Source of the DNA: Methylotenera sp.
Lineage (GTDB): Bacteria > Pseudomonadota > Gammaproteobacteria > Burkholderiales > Methylophilaceae
Direction: 5' to 3'
Assembly (NCBI RefSeq): GCF_029946165.1
Contig: NZ_JAQSDZ010000008.1
Location: 1-64,000 of the forward strand
DNA length: 64,000 nucleotides
Shown: positions 48,748 through 57,800 of the stretch, in pieces
Layout of the letters: each line of letters opens with the position of its first letter
How positions within the stretch are numbered: the first letter of the stretch is position 1
Position numbers and translations under genes: made by a program
The notes under the pieces: generated by a model
The model's database searches: none
What the model was told of the DNA's origin: nothing
The model's input: only the letters and a program-made list of their open reading frames with translations

Positions 48748-50946
48748 TTAAAACTCTAATGGATCAACATCAATCGCCCATCTCACTTTAGCGGCGATGG
48801 CTTGACCTCGTAATTGACTTACCAAGTTTCTAAGCAGCTTTTGCAATGCAGCCCTATTGCTTGTTTGCATTAATACGTGGCCGCGCTCCATGCCTTTTAA
48901 GCGTTCCATTTGTGGGCGGATTGGGTCATATACTGTGACATCATTGCTAAATCCTCGCGCTAATTTGAAGGCATGATTTAAAAATTGTTGTACCAATTGA
49001 AAGTCATTCGCTTCTGCACGCAATAACGCCATAAACACATAAGGCGGGAATTGCACTTGCTCGCGCTCTTGTAGCATGGCATTGGCGTAGCTCACATAAT
49101 CTTGGCTGCGCAGGGCGTTAAATAATACATGCTCTGGAAACTGCGTTTGAATAATGACTTGCCCAGCTTTATATGCCCGACCTGCACGCCCAGCTACTTG
49201 CATAAGTTGCGCAAACAGGCGCTCACTCGCTCTAAAGTCTGGGCTATGCAACGCGCTATCCGTATCAATCACGCCAACCAAGGTCAGATTTGGAAAATCA
49301 TGCCCCTTGGCGAGCATTTGTGTACCCACCAAAATATCAATTTCTTGATTGTGTACTTTATCTAAAATCTCGACCAAAGCATTTTTTCGGCTGATGCTAT
49401 CGCGGTCAACTCGGGCGATTCGCGCAGTAGGTAACAATTGCGCCAAGGTTTGCTCTAGCCTTTGCGTGCCGTGCCCTGTTGGGTGTAAATCTGCATTGCC
49501 GCAACTTGGACATTGCAACGGAATTTTTTGCTCATGCCCGCAATGATGGCAGCGCAGTTTTCGTTGGCCTAAATGCACCACCAAGCGGCTACTACAACGC
49601 ATGCACGGCGCTATCCAATGACAAGCGGAACATAACAAAACGGGTGAATAACCACGGCGATTAATAAACAATAAACTTTGTTCTTTACGCGCTAGCCTGA
49701 GTTTTAACGCAGCAATCAATTGCGGCGTTAAACCCTGTTGCAGATTCACTTTTGTCGTATCAATACATTCAATGTTAGGCAACTGCGCCGCCGTAACCGC
49801 ACGCTGATTTAAGCTAAGTAAATTATATTTATTTGCAGTTGCATTATGCCAACTCTCTAGCGCGGGCGTGGCAGAACCTAGCACAACGGGAATATTCAAA
49901 CGTTTAGCGCGCACCAAAGCAATATCACGTGCATGGTAGCGCATGCTGTCTTGCTGTTTATAAGAACCATCATGCTCTTCATCAATAATAATGAGCTTTA
50001 AATTAGGTAAAGGCGTAAAAATTGAAAGCCGTGTGCCGATGATGATTTTAGAAGCGCCTGATTGCGCCATTTGCCAATGATGTAAGCGTTCACTCTCGCT
50101 CAAATTGCTGTGTAAACTGACTAATGGAATTTTGGCGAAGCGGCTTCTGAAGCGAGATTCTAGCTGTGGCGTAAGATTAATTTCTGGCACTAGCACCAAT
50201 ACTTGCGCATCTTTATCAGCCAAAAAATGTTGCATCAACCGAATATAGACTTCAGTTTTTCCGCTACCTGTAATGCCATGAAGTAGCCATGATTTGAAGC
50301 TGTTTGCAGCTTGCACAATCTGCTCAACGGCGTGCGCTTGCTCATCATTCAAATCTGGCTCGGTAGCTGATGGCTGCTCCAAAACGCGCAAGTCTGCCTG
50401 TACTTGTTTCGCCATTGCCCAACCATCGGCAACCAACTGCTTTGCTGATTTACGTGCGCTACTCGATATTGTATCCAGCTCAACTTCCGTCAACATTTCA
50501 GACGCTTGCAAAGCCTCAAAGACGCGGCGCGTAACCATTTGGCGCTTAGGAATTTGCTCAATGGTTTGCATGCGACCAAAATCCGTTAACTGATAGGCAT
50601 ATTGTTTACGTGAAACCGCTGGCGCTATTTGTCGTAACCTTGAGGGCAGGGCAGATAGCAAAGCTTGCCCAAACGGATACTGATAATAATCCGCGCTAAA
50701 CTTAATCAAATTTAACGTTTCAGTATTAATTGGCAACTCATCGGCAAATACCTGCGTCACCGGCTTGAGCTTTTCTATCGGAAATTCGCTAGTTTCAGCA
50801 AAGCCCATCACAATACCAATTTGGCTTCTACGGCCAAATGGCACAAGTACGCGCTGACCAATTTGCGCAGCTTGACCACCACTTAAATAATCAAATAAGC
50901 GATCTAATGGCACATCTAAGGCAATTTTTAGGATGGATTTGGGCAA
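48748..50946 (-). CDS. priA: Primosomal helicase PriA
   Basis: 732-residue 3'-5' DNA helicase that restarts collapsed replication forks. Walker A LLHGITGSGKTEVYIRLMQH, the DEAH-type IIDEEHDGSYKQ, zinc cysteines in CSACHWIAPCMRCSSRL and CHHCGHEQKIPLQCPSCG, and helicase motifs VGTQMLAKGHDFPNLTLVG and QVAGRAGRA. The N-terminal 3'-end-binding domain starts DVPLDRLFDYLS. Full length. It is divergent from argS across 84 bases. Confidence 0.96.
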   Translation of the reverse strand: MPKSILKIALDVPLDRLFDYLSGGQAAQIGQRVLVPFGRRSQIGIVMGFAETSEFPIEKLKPVTQVFADELPINTETLNLIKFSADYYQYPFGQALLSALPSRLRQIAPAVSRKQYAYQLTDFGRMQTIEQIPKRQMVTRRVFEALQASEMLTEVELDTISSSARKSAKQLVADGWAMAKQVQADLRVLEQPSATEPDLNDEQAHAVEQIVQAANSFKSWLLHGITGSGKTEVYIRLMQHFLADKDAQVLVLVPEINLTPQLESRFRSRFAKIPLVSLHSNLSESERLHHWQMAQSGASKIIIGTRLSIFTPLPNLKLIIIDEEHDGSYKQQDSMRYHARDIALVRAKRLNIPVVLGSATPALESWHNATANKYNLLSLNQRAVTAAQLPNIECIDTTKVNLQQGLTPQLIAALKLRLARKEQSLLFINRRGYSPVLLCSACHWIAPCMRCSSRLVVHLGQRKLRCHHCGHEQKIPLQCPSCGNADLHPTGHGTQRLEQTLAQLLPTARIARVDRDSISRKNALVEILDKVHNQEIDILVGTQMLAKGHDFPNLTLVGVIDTDSALHSPDFRASERLFAQLMQVAGRAGRAYKAGQVIIQTQFPEHVLFNALRSQDYVSYANAMLQEREQVQFPPYVFMALLRAEANDFQLVQQFLNHAFKLARGFSNDVTVYDPIRPQMERLKGMERGHVLMQTSNRAALQKLLRNLVSQLRGQAIAAKVRWAIDVDPLEF

Positions 50947-51030
50947 AGTTATGTTTAGAAAATCAACTGATTAAAGTAAAAATGGCGACAGTAGGTTAAA
51001 ATAGCGGTTTTAGCATGTTATGCAACTATT

Positions 51031-52701
51031 GTGAAAACACATCTTACCCAATTACTGACCGCAGCCGCAAAAACTATTGCGCCTGAATTTGAAGCGACCA
51101 TTTTACTTGAACGCCCAAAATCTGCCGAGCATGGCGATTTTGCAACTAATTTGGCTTTGATTTTAGCTAAACCGCTTAAACAAAATCCGCGTGCAATTGC
51201 CACACAAATTCTCGAAGCATTGCCAGCCAGTGACTATATCGCGAAAACTGAAATCGCGGGCGCAGGATTTATTAACTTCTTTTTAAATGCGCAATCGCAA
51301 CAAGCTGTTGTGAACGACATTTTAAAAACTGGCGCGAACTTTGGTCGTAATAATGTTGGTCAAGATGAAAATGGTAAGCCTCAGAAAGTACAAGTTGAAT
51401 TTGTTTCAGCCAACCCGACTGGCCCACTACATGTTGGTCATGGGCGTGGTGCGGCAGTAGGCGATTGCTTGGCGCGCCTGTTAGATGCAAACGGCTGGGA
51501 TGTCACACGCGAGTTTTATTACAACGATGCTGGCGCGCAAATCGATAATCTGACGATTTCTGTATTAGCGCGCTGCAAAGGTATTCCAACCGACGATGCC
51601 AGCTTCCCAGAAAACGGTTATCGTGGCGACTATATTATGGACATCGCCAACGCGTTTCTTAACAAAGAAACTGTAACGGCAGATGACATGCAAGTGACTG
51701 CAAACGGTGATATTAGCGATGAAGATGCCGTGCGCACGTTTGCTGTAGCGTATTTGCGCCATGAGCAAGATTTGGATTTAAAAGCTTTTCAAATCAAGTT
51801 TGATGTATTTTCATTAGAAAGCGCGCTCTACTCAGAAGGTAAAGTTGATGAAACCGTTCAAGCGTTAGTTAAAAGCGGTCACACTTATGAGTTGGACAAT
51901 GCTTTATGGCTAAAAACCACAGACTTTGGCGACGATAAAGATCGTGTGATGCGTAAGTCTGAAGGTGGCTACACATATTTTGTACCCGATGTCGCTTATC
52001 ACTTAGACAAATGGAATAGGGGATTTGTACGTGTAATTAACGAACAAGGCGCTGACCACCATAGCACCATTACCCGAGTGCGTGCTGGTTTACAGGCTTT
52101 AGATGCAGGAATTCCAGACGGCTGGCCTGATTATGTATTGCACCAAATGGTGACAGTGATGCGCGGCGGCGAAGAGGTTAAACTGTCAAAACGCGCGGGT
52201 AGTTATGTGACGTTGCGAGATTTGATTGAAGAAGTAGGCTGTGACGCAACCCGTTACTTTTTAGCGGCGCGTCGCTCTGACTCACAATTAGTGTTTGATA
52301 TTGATTTAGCAAGAGCGCAAACCAATGACAACCCTGTGTTCTATATTCAATATGCGCATGCCCGTATTTGCAGTGTATTAACCCAATGGGGCGGTGTTGC
52401 AACGCAGTTAAATGGTGTAGATTTAAGCCCGCTTAATAATCCGCATGAAACTGCACTGATGCAACGTTTAAGTTCATACCCTGAAACCGTTGCCAATGCC
52501 GCTACTGAGCTTGCGCCGCATGTAATCGCCAATTATTTAAAAGATTTAGCGAGCGATTTGCATAGTTATTACAACGAATATAAGTTTTTAATTGAAGATG
52601 AAACCGTTAAACTAGCGCGCTTAAGCTTGATTAGCGCAACACAGCAAGTGTTAAAAAATGGTTTAGATTTACTTGGCGTAAGTGCACCCGAAAAAATGTA
52701 A
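51031..52701 (+). CDS. argS: Arginyl-tRNA synthetase
   Basis: 556-residue class I synthetase. HIGH-type motif [19 protein letters not shown], the N-terminal Add-1 domain, [26 protein letters not shown] and the C-terminal anticodon domain ending [10 protein letters not shown]. The KMSK position reads [10 protein letters not shown], common in ArgRS. The start is a GTG; no ATG of suitable position precedes the conserved N-terminus. Confidence 0.95.
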   Translation: MKTHLTQLLTAAAKTIAPEFEATILLERPKSAEHGDFATNLALILAKPLKQNPRAIATQILEALPASDYIAKTEIAGAGFINFFLNAQSQQAVVNDILKTGANFGRNNVGQDENGKPQKVQVEFVSANPTGPLHVGHGRGAAVGDCLARLLDANGWDVTREFYYNDAGAQIDNLTISVLARCKGIPTDDASFPENGYRGDYIMDIANAFLNKETVTADDMQVTANGDISDEDAVRTFAVAYLRHEQDLDLKAFQIKFDVFSLESALYSEGKVDETVQALVKSGHTYELDNALWLKTTDFGDDKDRVMRKSEGGYTYFVPDVAYHLDKWNRGFVRVINEQGADHHSTITRVRAGLQALDAGIPDGWPDYVLHQMVTVMRGGEEVKLSKRAGSYVTLRDLIEEVGCDATRYFLAARRSDSQLVFDIDLARAQTNDNPVFYIQYAHARICSVLTQWGGVATQLNGVDLSPLNNPHETALMQRLSSYPETVANAATELAPHVIANYLKDLASDLHSYYNEYKFLIEDETVKLARLSLISATQQVLKNGLDLLGVSAPEKM

Positions 52702-52727
52702 TACAAATGCAAGGACATTAGAAAATT

Positions 52728-53363
52728 ATGAGTAGAGATTACAAACCAAGCCCAGAAAGAACAAAAAAAAGTAGCAAAGGCAATCCTTTTTTAACGGGTC
52801 TATTAGTCGGCATTTTGTTAGGTATAGCGGCATCACTCAGCGTTGTGATGTTTATTAAAGGCGGCGATAGCCCATTTGGCGAGCAAATCGAAAAAGAGCC
52901 TAAAACGCCATTGGCGGATAAAATTATTGCGGACTCTAAAGCTAAAGCTGCAAAAGCCGCAGCAGAGAAAGAAAAACAAACAGCCGCAGATAGCAATGAA
53001 AACGGGGACGACAAAACACGTTTTGATTTTTACACGATTTTGCCGGGCAGTGAGAGTAAAGTAAGCAAAGAAGAAGAAAATAAAATCAAAGCCACAGATC
53101 AGCAACCCGTTGTTCAAAAAAGCTACTTTTTACAAGTGGGTGCTTTTCAAACAGATGAAGAAGCAGATAATTTGAAAGCTAAACTTGCTTTGCAAGGGTT
53201 TGAGGCAGTAGTTCAGACCGCAACTATCCCTGACAAAGGCATTTGGCATCGTGTGCGAGTAGGTCCGTTGAGTGATTTAGACCAAATCAATAAAACCAAA
53301 ACAGACTTAATCAGCAACGGCTTTAACGCTGACTTGATTAAAGTAAATAACGAAAATCAGTAG
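52728..53363 (+). CDS. SPOR-domain protein, FtsN-like
   Basis: 211 residues: short basic cytosolic start (SRDYKPSPERTKKSSKGN), one transmembrane helix (FLTGLLVGILLGIAASLSVV), a charged Ala/Lys-rich linker, and a C-terminal SPOR domain (SYFLQVGAFQTDEEADNLKA to GFNADLIKVN) that binds denuded peptidoglycan at the septum. This is the FtsN layout and the gene follows argS by 26 bases, a usual position for ftsN-like genes. Confidence 0.85.
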   Translation: MSRDYKPSPERTKKSSKGNPFLTGLLVGILLGIAASLSVVMFIKGGDSPFGEQIEKEPKTPLADKIIADSKAKAAKAAAEKEKQTAADSNENGDDKTRFDFYTILPGSESKVSKEEENKIKATDQQPVVQKSYFLQVGAFQTDEEADNLKAKLALQGFEAVVQTATIPDKGIWHRVRVGPLSDLDQINKTKTDLISNGFNADLIKVNNENQ

Positions 53364-53512
53364 TTAGACAAGTCACTATAAATATTGACTATAATTTCTT
53401 GGATTGAATTGTCAGCCAAACGTATAGTCACACGTTGGTATGCAAATGAGCATAGAAGTATCAAGCATTAATTTAGATAGTTAATAAAACAAAGTTAAAA
53501 GGAATGTTAAAT

Positions 53513-54157
53513 ATGAAAAAATTGTTGGCCGCATTAATGTTGTTAGCCTCATTCAATGTGTTAGCAGCAGATCCACAGCTGGGTCAAGAGTTCGATAAAA
53601 CCGCAGAAATCATCAAAACAGACAATCCAGCTAAAATTGAGGTGACTGAAATATTTTGGTACGGTTGTATCCACTGCTACCACATGGATCCTATCCTTAA
53701 CGCATGGGTAAAAAAATTACCAGCAGACGTAACATTCAAGCGCGTACCTGGCTTGCCTAATCCATCTTGGGCGCCTATGGCAAAAGCTTTCTATGCCATG
53801 GAAGACTTAAAATTATCTGACAAATTGCACACCGCTTTGTTTGATGCCATTAACAAAGAAAAATCACTAGATCCTACCAATGAAGCAGCAGCCATTGACT
53901 GGATGACTAAAAAAAGTGGCTTAGACAAAGCAAAAGTTGAGGCCGCATTTAAATCATTCTCAATGAATAATAAATTAAACCAAGCGGCTAATTTCTTCCG
54001 CGCAACTGGTGCAACTGGCGTGCCTAGCTTTATTATCAATGGTCAGTTCATTACATCTAGCACAATGGCTGGCGGTAATGAACAAGCGCTTAAAACGGTT
54101 GATTATATTGTAGGAAACGTTCGCGCTAGCAAAGGAAAGACTCCAGCAAAAAAGTAG
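53513..54157 (+). CDS. dsbA: Thiol:disulfide interchange protein DsbA, with a CIHC active site
   Basis: 214 residues from the ATG that follows AAAGGA by nine bases; an in-frame ATG three codons earlier is too close to that site. Signal peptide MKKLLAALMLLASFNVLAA. The thioredoxin-fold active site is WYGCIHCYHMDP and the cis-proline loop is TGVPSFIINGQF. DsbA oxidises cysteines in the periplasm. Active-site CIHC is unusual compared with CPHC, and the dipeptide sets redox potential. It belongs to the argS-SPOR-dsbA neighbourhood typical of betaproteobacteria. Confidence 0.92.
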   Translation: MKKLLAALMLLASFNVLAADPQLGQEFDKTAEIIKTDNPAKIEVTEIFWYGCIHCYHMDPILNAWVKKLPADVTFKRVPGLPNPSWAPMAKAFYAMEDLKLSDKLHTALFDAINKEKSLDPTNEAAAIDWMTKKSGLDKAKVEAAFKSFSMNNKLNQAANFFRATGATGVPSFIINGQFITSSTMAGGNEQALKTVDYIVGNVRASKGKTPAKK

Positions 54158-54236
54158 TTGAAGAGTCAAACTGGTTAACGTCCTTTTTCCATAGAATGTT
54201 TAATCGGTGATTTTTACAAGATTTTAGTAACCAATT

Positions 54237-54274
54237 AACCCGTTTCTGCCTCTTGGTATAAACGGGTTTTTTAC
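54237..54274 (+). terminator. Intrinsic terminator after dsbA
   Basis: AACCCGTTT pairs with AAACGGGTT, followed by a run of T, 80 bases after the dsbA stop. Confidence 0.85.
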
Positions 54275-54368
54275 GTCTATAATATTTATAGTCATTCACA
54301 AACCTTTGCAACTACAGAACTTTGCACAAGGGTTCAATTTCAATTACGCTCATCATCAAGGCTACACA

Positions 54369-55160
54369 ATGAAAGTTTTTATCACAGGCGCCTCCAGCGG
54401 CATAGGCGAGGCACTCGCCATAGAATATGCTAAACGCTATGAGAATGAAGACACCACAATCGGCATAGTTGCCAGACGTAGTGAGCACTTACAAAACCTG
54501 CAATCTAAGCTACAAAATATCTACAAAGTTAAGTGCGCCATTTACCCGCTAGATGTTCGGGACAATGTCGCACTAGCCAACGCTGCTAGTGATTTTATGC
54601 AACAACATGGCACACCAAACATTGTAATTGGCTGTGCGGGCGTGAGCCGAGGCACGTTAACCGAACATGCTGAGGACATCGCCGCCTTTCAAGCAATTAT
54701 GGATATTAACGTGATGGGATTGGTGCATACCTTTCAACCGTTTATTGCCGCTATGCGTCAAGCAGGGCAAGGTCAATTAGTCGGCGTTGCAAGTGTCGCT
54801 GGCATTCGCGGTTTGCCAGGCGCAGGTGCTTACAGCGCAAGTAAAGCCGCCGCCATCAGCTATTTAGAAAGCCTACGTGTAGAAATGGCGCAACACAATA
54901 TTGCCGTCACCACCATTGCACCAGGCTATATTCGCACACCGATGACAGACGTGAATCAATACAAAATGCCATTTTTAATGGATGCAGATGTATTTGCAGG
55001 TAAGTTTGCCAATGCCGTTGAAAACAAACGCCGCTTCTGTGTGATTCCATGGCAAATGGGCTGGGTGGCAAGATTTATGCGCTTAATACCACCATTTCTA
55101 TGGGATTTTGCCATGAAAAAAGCGCCTCATAAGAAGCGCTTAGATTGGGATTGGTTGTAA
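54369..55160 (+). CDS. Short-chain dehydrogenase/reductase
   Basis: 263 residues from the ATG preceded by AAGG eight bases upstream; an ORF start 63 bases earlier is not supported. Classical SDR: cofactor loop ITGASSGIGEALAIEYA, catalytic Ser in VGVASVAGIRG and the YxxxK pair in GAGAYSASKAAAISY. The arginine-rich stretch after the first strand (VARRSEHL) favours NADPH. The C-terminus is basic and hydrophobic (MRLIPPFLWDFAMKKAPHKK), perhaps membrane-associated. Substrate unknown. Confidence 0.88.
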   Translation: MKVFITGASSGIGEALAIEYAKRYENEDTTIGIVARRSEHLQNLQSKLQNIYKVKCAIYPLDVRDNVALANAASDFMQQHGTPNIVIGCAGVSRGTLTEHAEDIAAFQAIMDINVMGLVHTFQPFIAAMRQAGQGQLVGVASVAGIRGLPGAGAYSASKAAAISYLESLRVEMAQHNIAVTTIAPGYIRTPMTDVNQYKMPFLMDADVFAGKFANAVENKRRFCVIPWQMGWVARFMRLIPPFLWDFAMKKAPHKKRLDWDWL

Positions 55161-55176
55161 ATAATAAAAAATCACC

Positions 55177-55213
55177 TGCCCTGCAAGCCAATATCCATGA
55201 GGCTTTCAGGGCA
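55177..55213. terminator. Stem-loop between the convergent SDR and ettA genes
   Basis: GCCCTGCAAGCC at 55178-55189 pairs with GGCTTTCAGGGC at 55201-55212 with one mismatch. T-runs are weak on both sides, so termination efficiency is uncertain. Confidence 0.55.
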
Positions 55214-55227
55214 AGTTATTTAAAGTT

Positions 55228-56892
55228 TCAGCGTGCGATTGGTTTATAACGAATACGTTTAGGTTTCGCGCCTTCTTCACCCAAGCGTTTGCGTTTATCG
55301 GCCTCATACTCCTGATAATTTCCGTTAAAGAATGTCCATTGTGATTCGCCTTCTGCGGCTAGTATGTGCGTCGCGATACGGTCTAAGAACCAGCGATCAT
55401 GTGAAATCACCAATACGCAGCCTGCAAATTCTAGTAAGGCATCTTCTAGCGCACGTAAAGTTTCCACGTCTAAGTCATTTGATGGCTCATCGAGTAATAA
55501 CACGTTGCCACCTGAAATAAGCGTTTTAGCCAAATGCAAGCGTCCACGTTCACCCCCTGAAAGCTGACCAACGATTTTTTGCTGGTCGCCGCCTTTAAAG
55601 TTGAAGCGACCAATGTAAGCGCGTGATGGTGTTTCGTAACGGCCGACGGTAAGAATATCTGAGCCACCTGAAATTTCGTCAAATACGGTTTTGGCATCGC
55701 TCAGTGCATCACGGCTTTGGTCTACATAGGCCATTTTAACGGTTTGGCCGATGTTTACTTCGCCGCTATCAGGGGTTTCTTTGCCTGTAATCATTTTAAA
55801 CAGTGTAGATTTACCCGCGCCGTTTGGGCCAATAATGCCGACTATCGCACCTGCAGGCACACTGAAGCTCAAATTATCAATCAATAAACGGTCTTTAAAC
55901 GCTTTGCTCACGCCATTAAATTCAATAACTTGGTCGCCCAACCGCTCACCTGCGGGAATAAAAATCTCCTGCGTTTCGTTACGTTTTTGGTATTCGGCAC
56001 TGGCTAATTCTTCGTAGCGGGCAATACGTGATTTACTTTTGGCTTGGCGTGCTTTTGGGTTTTGGCGCACCCACTCTAACTCGGTATTCAAGGCTTTGCG
56101 ACGTGAAGACTCTTGTGACTCTTCCAACGCCAAACGCGCTTGCTTTTGATCTAACCAGCTTGAGTAATTGCCTTTCCATGGAATACCATGGCCGCGGTCT
56201 AGCTCTAAAATCCACTCAGCCGCATTATCGAGGAAGTATCGATCATGCGTTACCGCCACCACAGTGCCTGGGAAGCGCACCAAGAACTGTTCTAGCCATT
56301 CCACAGACTCTGCATCCAAATGGTTGGTTGGCTCGTCTAGCAGCAGCATATCCGGCTTAGAAAGCAATAGTTTACATAAAGCCACACGGCGTTTTTCACC
56401 GCCTGATAACGGGCCAATTTTTGCATCCCAAGGCGGTAAACGCAGCGCATCTGCGGCGATTTCTAGTTGCGTAGTTAAGTCGCTACCGCTCGCCGCAATC
56501 ATGTTTTCCCACTTGGCTTGCTCTTCAGCCAGCTTGTCAAAATCTGCGTCTGGTTCAGCATAAGCCGCATACACAGCCTCTAGCTTGGCTTGCGCCTCCA
56601 TCACTTCACCCATGCCTGATTCAACTTCTTCACGCACGGTTTTTTCTGGGTCTAATTGCGGCTCTTGCGGCAAATAACCAATCGTCATATTGGGTTGCCA
56701 TTGCACTTCGCCCTCAAACTCTTTATCCACGCCCGCCATAATGCGCAGCACGGTAGATTTACCCGAGCCATTTAAACCCAACAAACCAATTTTTGCACCT
56801 GGGAAAAAAGATAAAGAAATATCTTTAATAATAGTTCTTTTAGGAGGAACGATTTTGCTCACGCGGAGCATAGACATTACATATTGAGCCAT
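55228..56892 (-). CDS. ettA: Energy-dependent translational throttle protein EttA (ABC-F)
   Basis: 554-residue cytosolic ABC-F protein that binds the ribosomal E-site and gates translation by energy state. It has two ATPase cassettes: LLGLNGSGKSTVLRIMAG with signature LSGGEKRRVALCKLLLSK and LLLDEPTNHLDAESVEWL; then GIIGPNGAGKSTLFKMITG with LSGGERGRLHLAKTLISG and LLLDEPSNDLDVETLRAL. The linker and the ending (KRLGEEGAKPKRIRYKPIAR) match EttA length and type. Confidence 0.95.
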   Translation of the reverse strand: MAQYVMSMLRVSKIVPPKRTIIKDISLSFFPGAKIGLLGLNGSGKSTVLRIMAGVDKEFEGEVQWQPNMTIGYLPQEPQLDPEKTVREEVESGMGEVMEAQAKLEAVYAAYAEPDADFDKLAEEQAKWENMIAASGSDLTTQLEIAADALRLPPWDAKIGPLSGGEKRRVALCKLLLSKPDMLLLDEPTNHLDAESVEWLEQFLVRFPGTVVAVTHDRYFLDNAAEWILELDRGHGIPWKGNYSSWLDQKQARLALEESQESSRRKALNTELEWVRQNPKARQAKSKSRIARYEELASAEYQKRNETQEIFIPAGERLGDQVIEFNGVSKAFKDRLLIDNLSFSVPAGAIVGIIGPNGAGKSTLFKMITGKETPDSGEVNIGQTVKMAYVDQSRDALSDAKTVFDEISGGSDILTVGRYETPSRAYIGRFNFKGGDQQKIVGQLSGGERGRLHLAKTLISGGNVLLLDEPSNDLDVETLRALEDALLEFAGCVLVISHDRWFLDRIATHILAAEGESQWTFFNGNYQEYEADKRKRLGEEGAKPKRIRYKPIAR

Positions 56893-57023
56893 GATGGTGA
56901 TTTACTAATTTAAAAAATGAAAGCTTAACAGAAAGCAGGGATAGATGCTCGCTATCAGTCACTCAGAGCATTCCTTATGAGTAATGTAGGTATAATGTGC
57001 CAACAATAAAAGGCAGCAATTAA

Positions 57024-57569
57024 ATGGCAATTAAATCCACAATTTACAAAATCGATCTGCAAGTTTCAGATATGGATCGTAATTACTACCAGCAACACAA
57101 TTTAACCATTGCTAAGCACCCATCAGAAACCGATGAGCGCGTGATGGTGCGGGTAATTGGTTTTGTCATGTACGCCAATGAAGCATTGACGTTCGGCAAA
57201 GGCTTAAGCGATGAGGAAGAGCCAGATTTATGGCAAAAAGACCTCACTGGCGCCATCGAATTATGGATGGATGTTGGCTTACCAACTGAAAAAGATATTC
57301 GCAAAGCGGCAGGGCGTGCCAAGCAAGTGGTTGTAGTGCTTTACGGTGGACGAGTGGCGGATATGTGGTGGGCGGCTAACAGCAAAGCCTTACTTAAAAC
57401 CAACAACCTCACTGTGATTAATTTACCTGAAACAAAAGAACTCGCCAATATTGCACAGAAGGGCTTTAATATCAGCTGCACCATTCAAGATGGGCAAATG
57501 ATGGTGGGGCATGACGGCGGCACTTTAGACATTACGCCTGTGATTTTGAAAGCACCTAGTAGTTACTAG
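57024..57569 (+). CDS. yaeQ: YaeQ family protein
   Basis: 181 residues; the YaeQ family has a fold related to restriction endonuclease-like nucleases, but its role is unclear. Segments typical of the family: IYKIDLQVSDMDRNYYQQHN near the start, HPSETDERVMVRVIGFVMYA, ELWMDVGLPTEKDIRKAAGR, and AKQVVVVLYGG. Full length, intact stop. Its 3' end lies only about 48 bases from the inferred end of a Tn7-like element. Confidence 0.93.
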   Translation: MAIKSTIYKIDLQVSDMDRNYYQQHNLTIAKHPSETDERVMVRVIGFVMYANEALTFGKGLSDEEEPDLWQKDLTGAIELWMDVGLPTEKDIRKAAGRAKQVVVVLYGGRVADMWWAANSKALLKTNNLTVINLPETKELANIAQKGFNISCTIQDGQMMVGHDGGTLDITPVILKAPSSY

Positions 57570-57617
57570 GCTCTTACTGATTCTGCATTATGAAGGCAAT
57601 TTTTGAACTATGGCTCA

Positions 57618-57770
57618 TGATCAACCATAATAAAGTTGTACCCTAAAAGCACTCTTAAGTCATTGATTGTTAGTAATCATACTTCAGAGCATAAAAAATA
57701 AAGTTGTATCGTGAATAAGGTATCGCAGCAATACGTCGCCGAAAAAACACATAATAAAGTTGTATCGTGA
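57618..57770 (+). repeat. Cargo-side end of a Tn7-like transposon with three TnsB-type sites
   Basis: Three copies of ATAATAAAGTTGTATCGTGA lie at 57627-57646 (diverging after GTTGTA), 57695-57714 and 57751-57770. The last two are 19 of 20 identical. Spacing of 68 and 56 bases matches the three separated transposase sites at the left end of Tn7. Reading outward, TGATCAACC precedes the first site as TGTGGGCGG precedes the first site in Tn7, which places the terminus near 57618. TGA replaces the usual TGT, so the exact end is uncertain by several bases. The tnsE and tnsD genes at 61961-64000 support the identification. Confidence 0.75.
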
Positions 57771-57800
57771 CTTTTGCTGAACCCGTCAATTTATAAAAGA

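Noticed and set aside
54306-55160. SDR start at 54306
   Set aside because: The added 21 residues are unlike any SDR N-terminus, and AAGG precedes the later ATG at 54369.
57024-57569. yaeQ as the TnsD attachment gene
   Set aside because: In Tn7 the attachment gene borders the end next to tnsA, which is beyond the right edge here; yaeQ borders the cargo end. It is not excluded if the element inserted in reverse.
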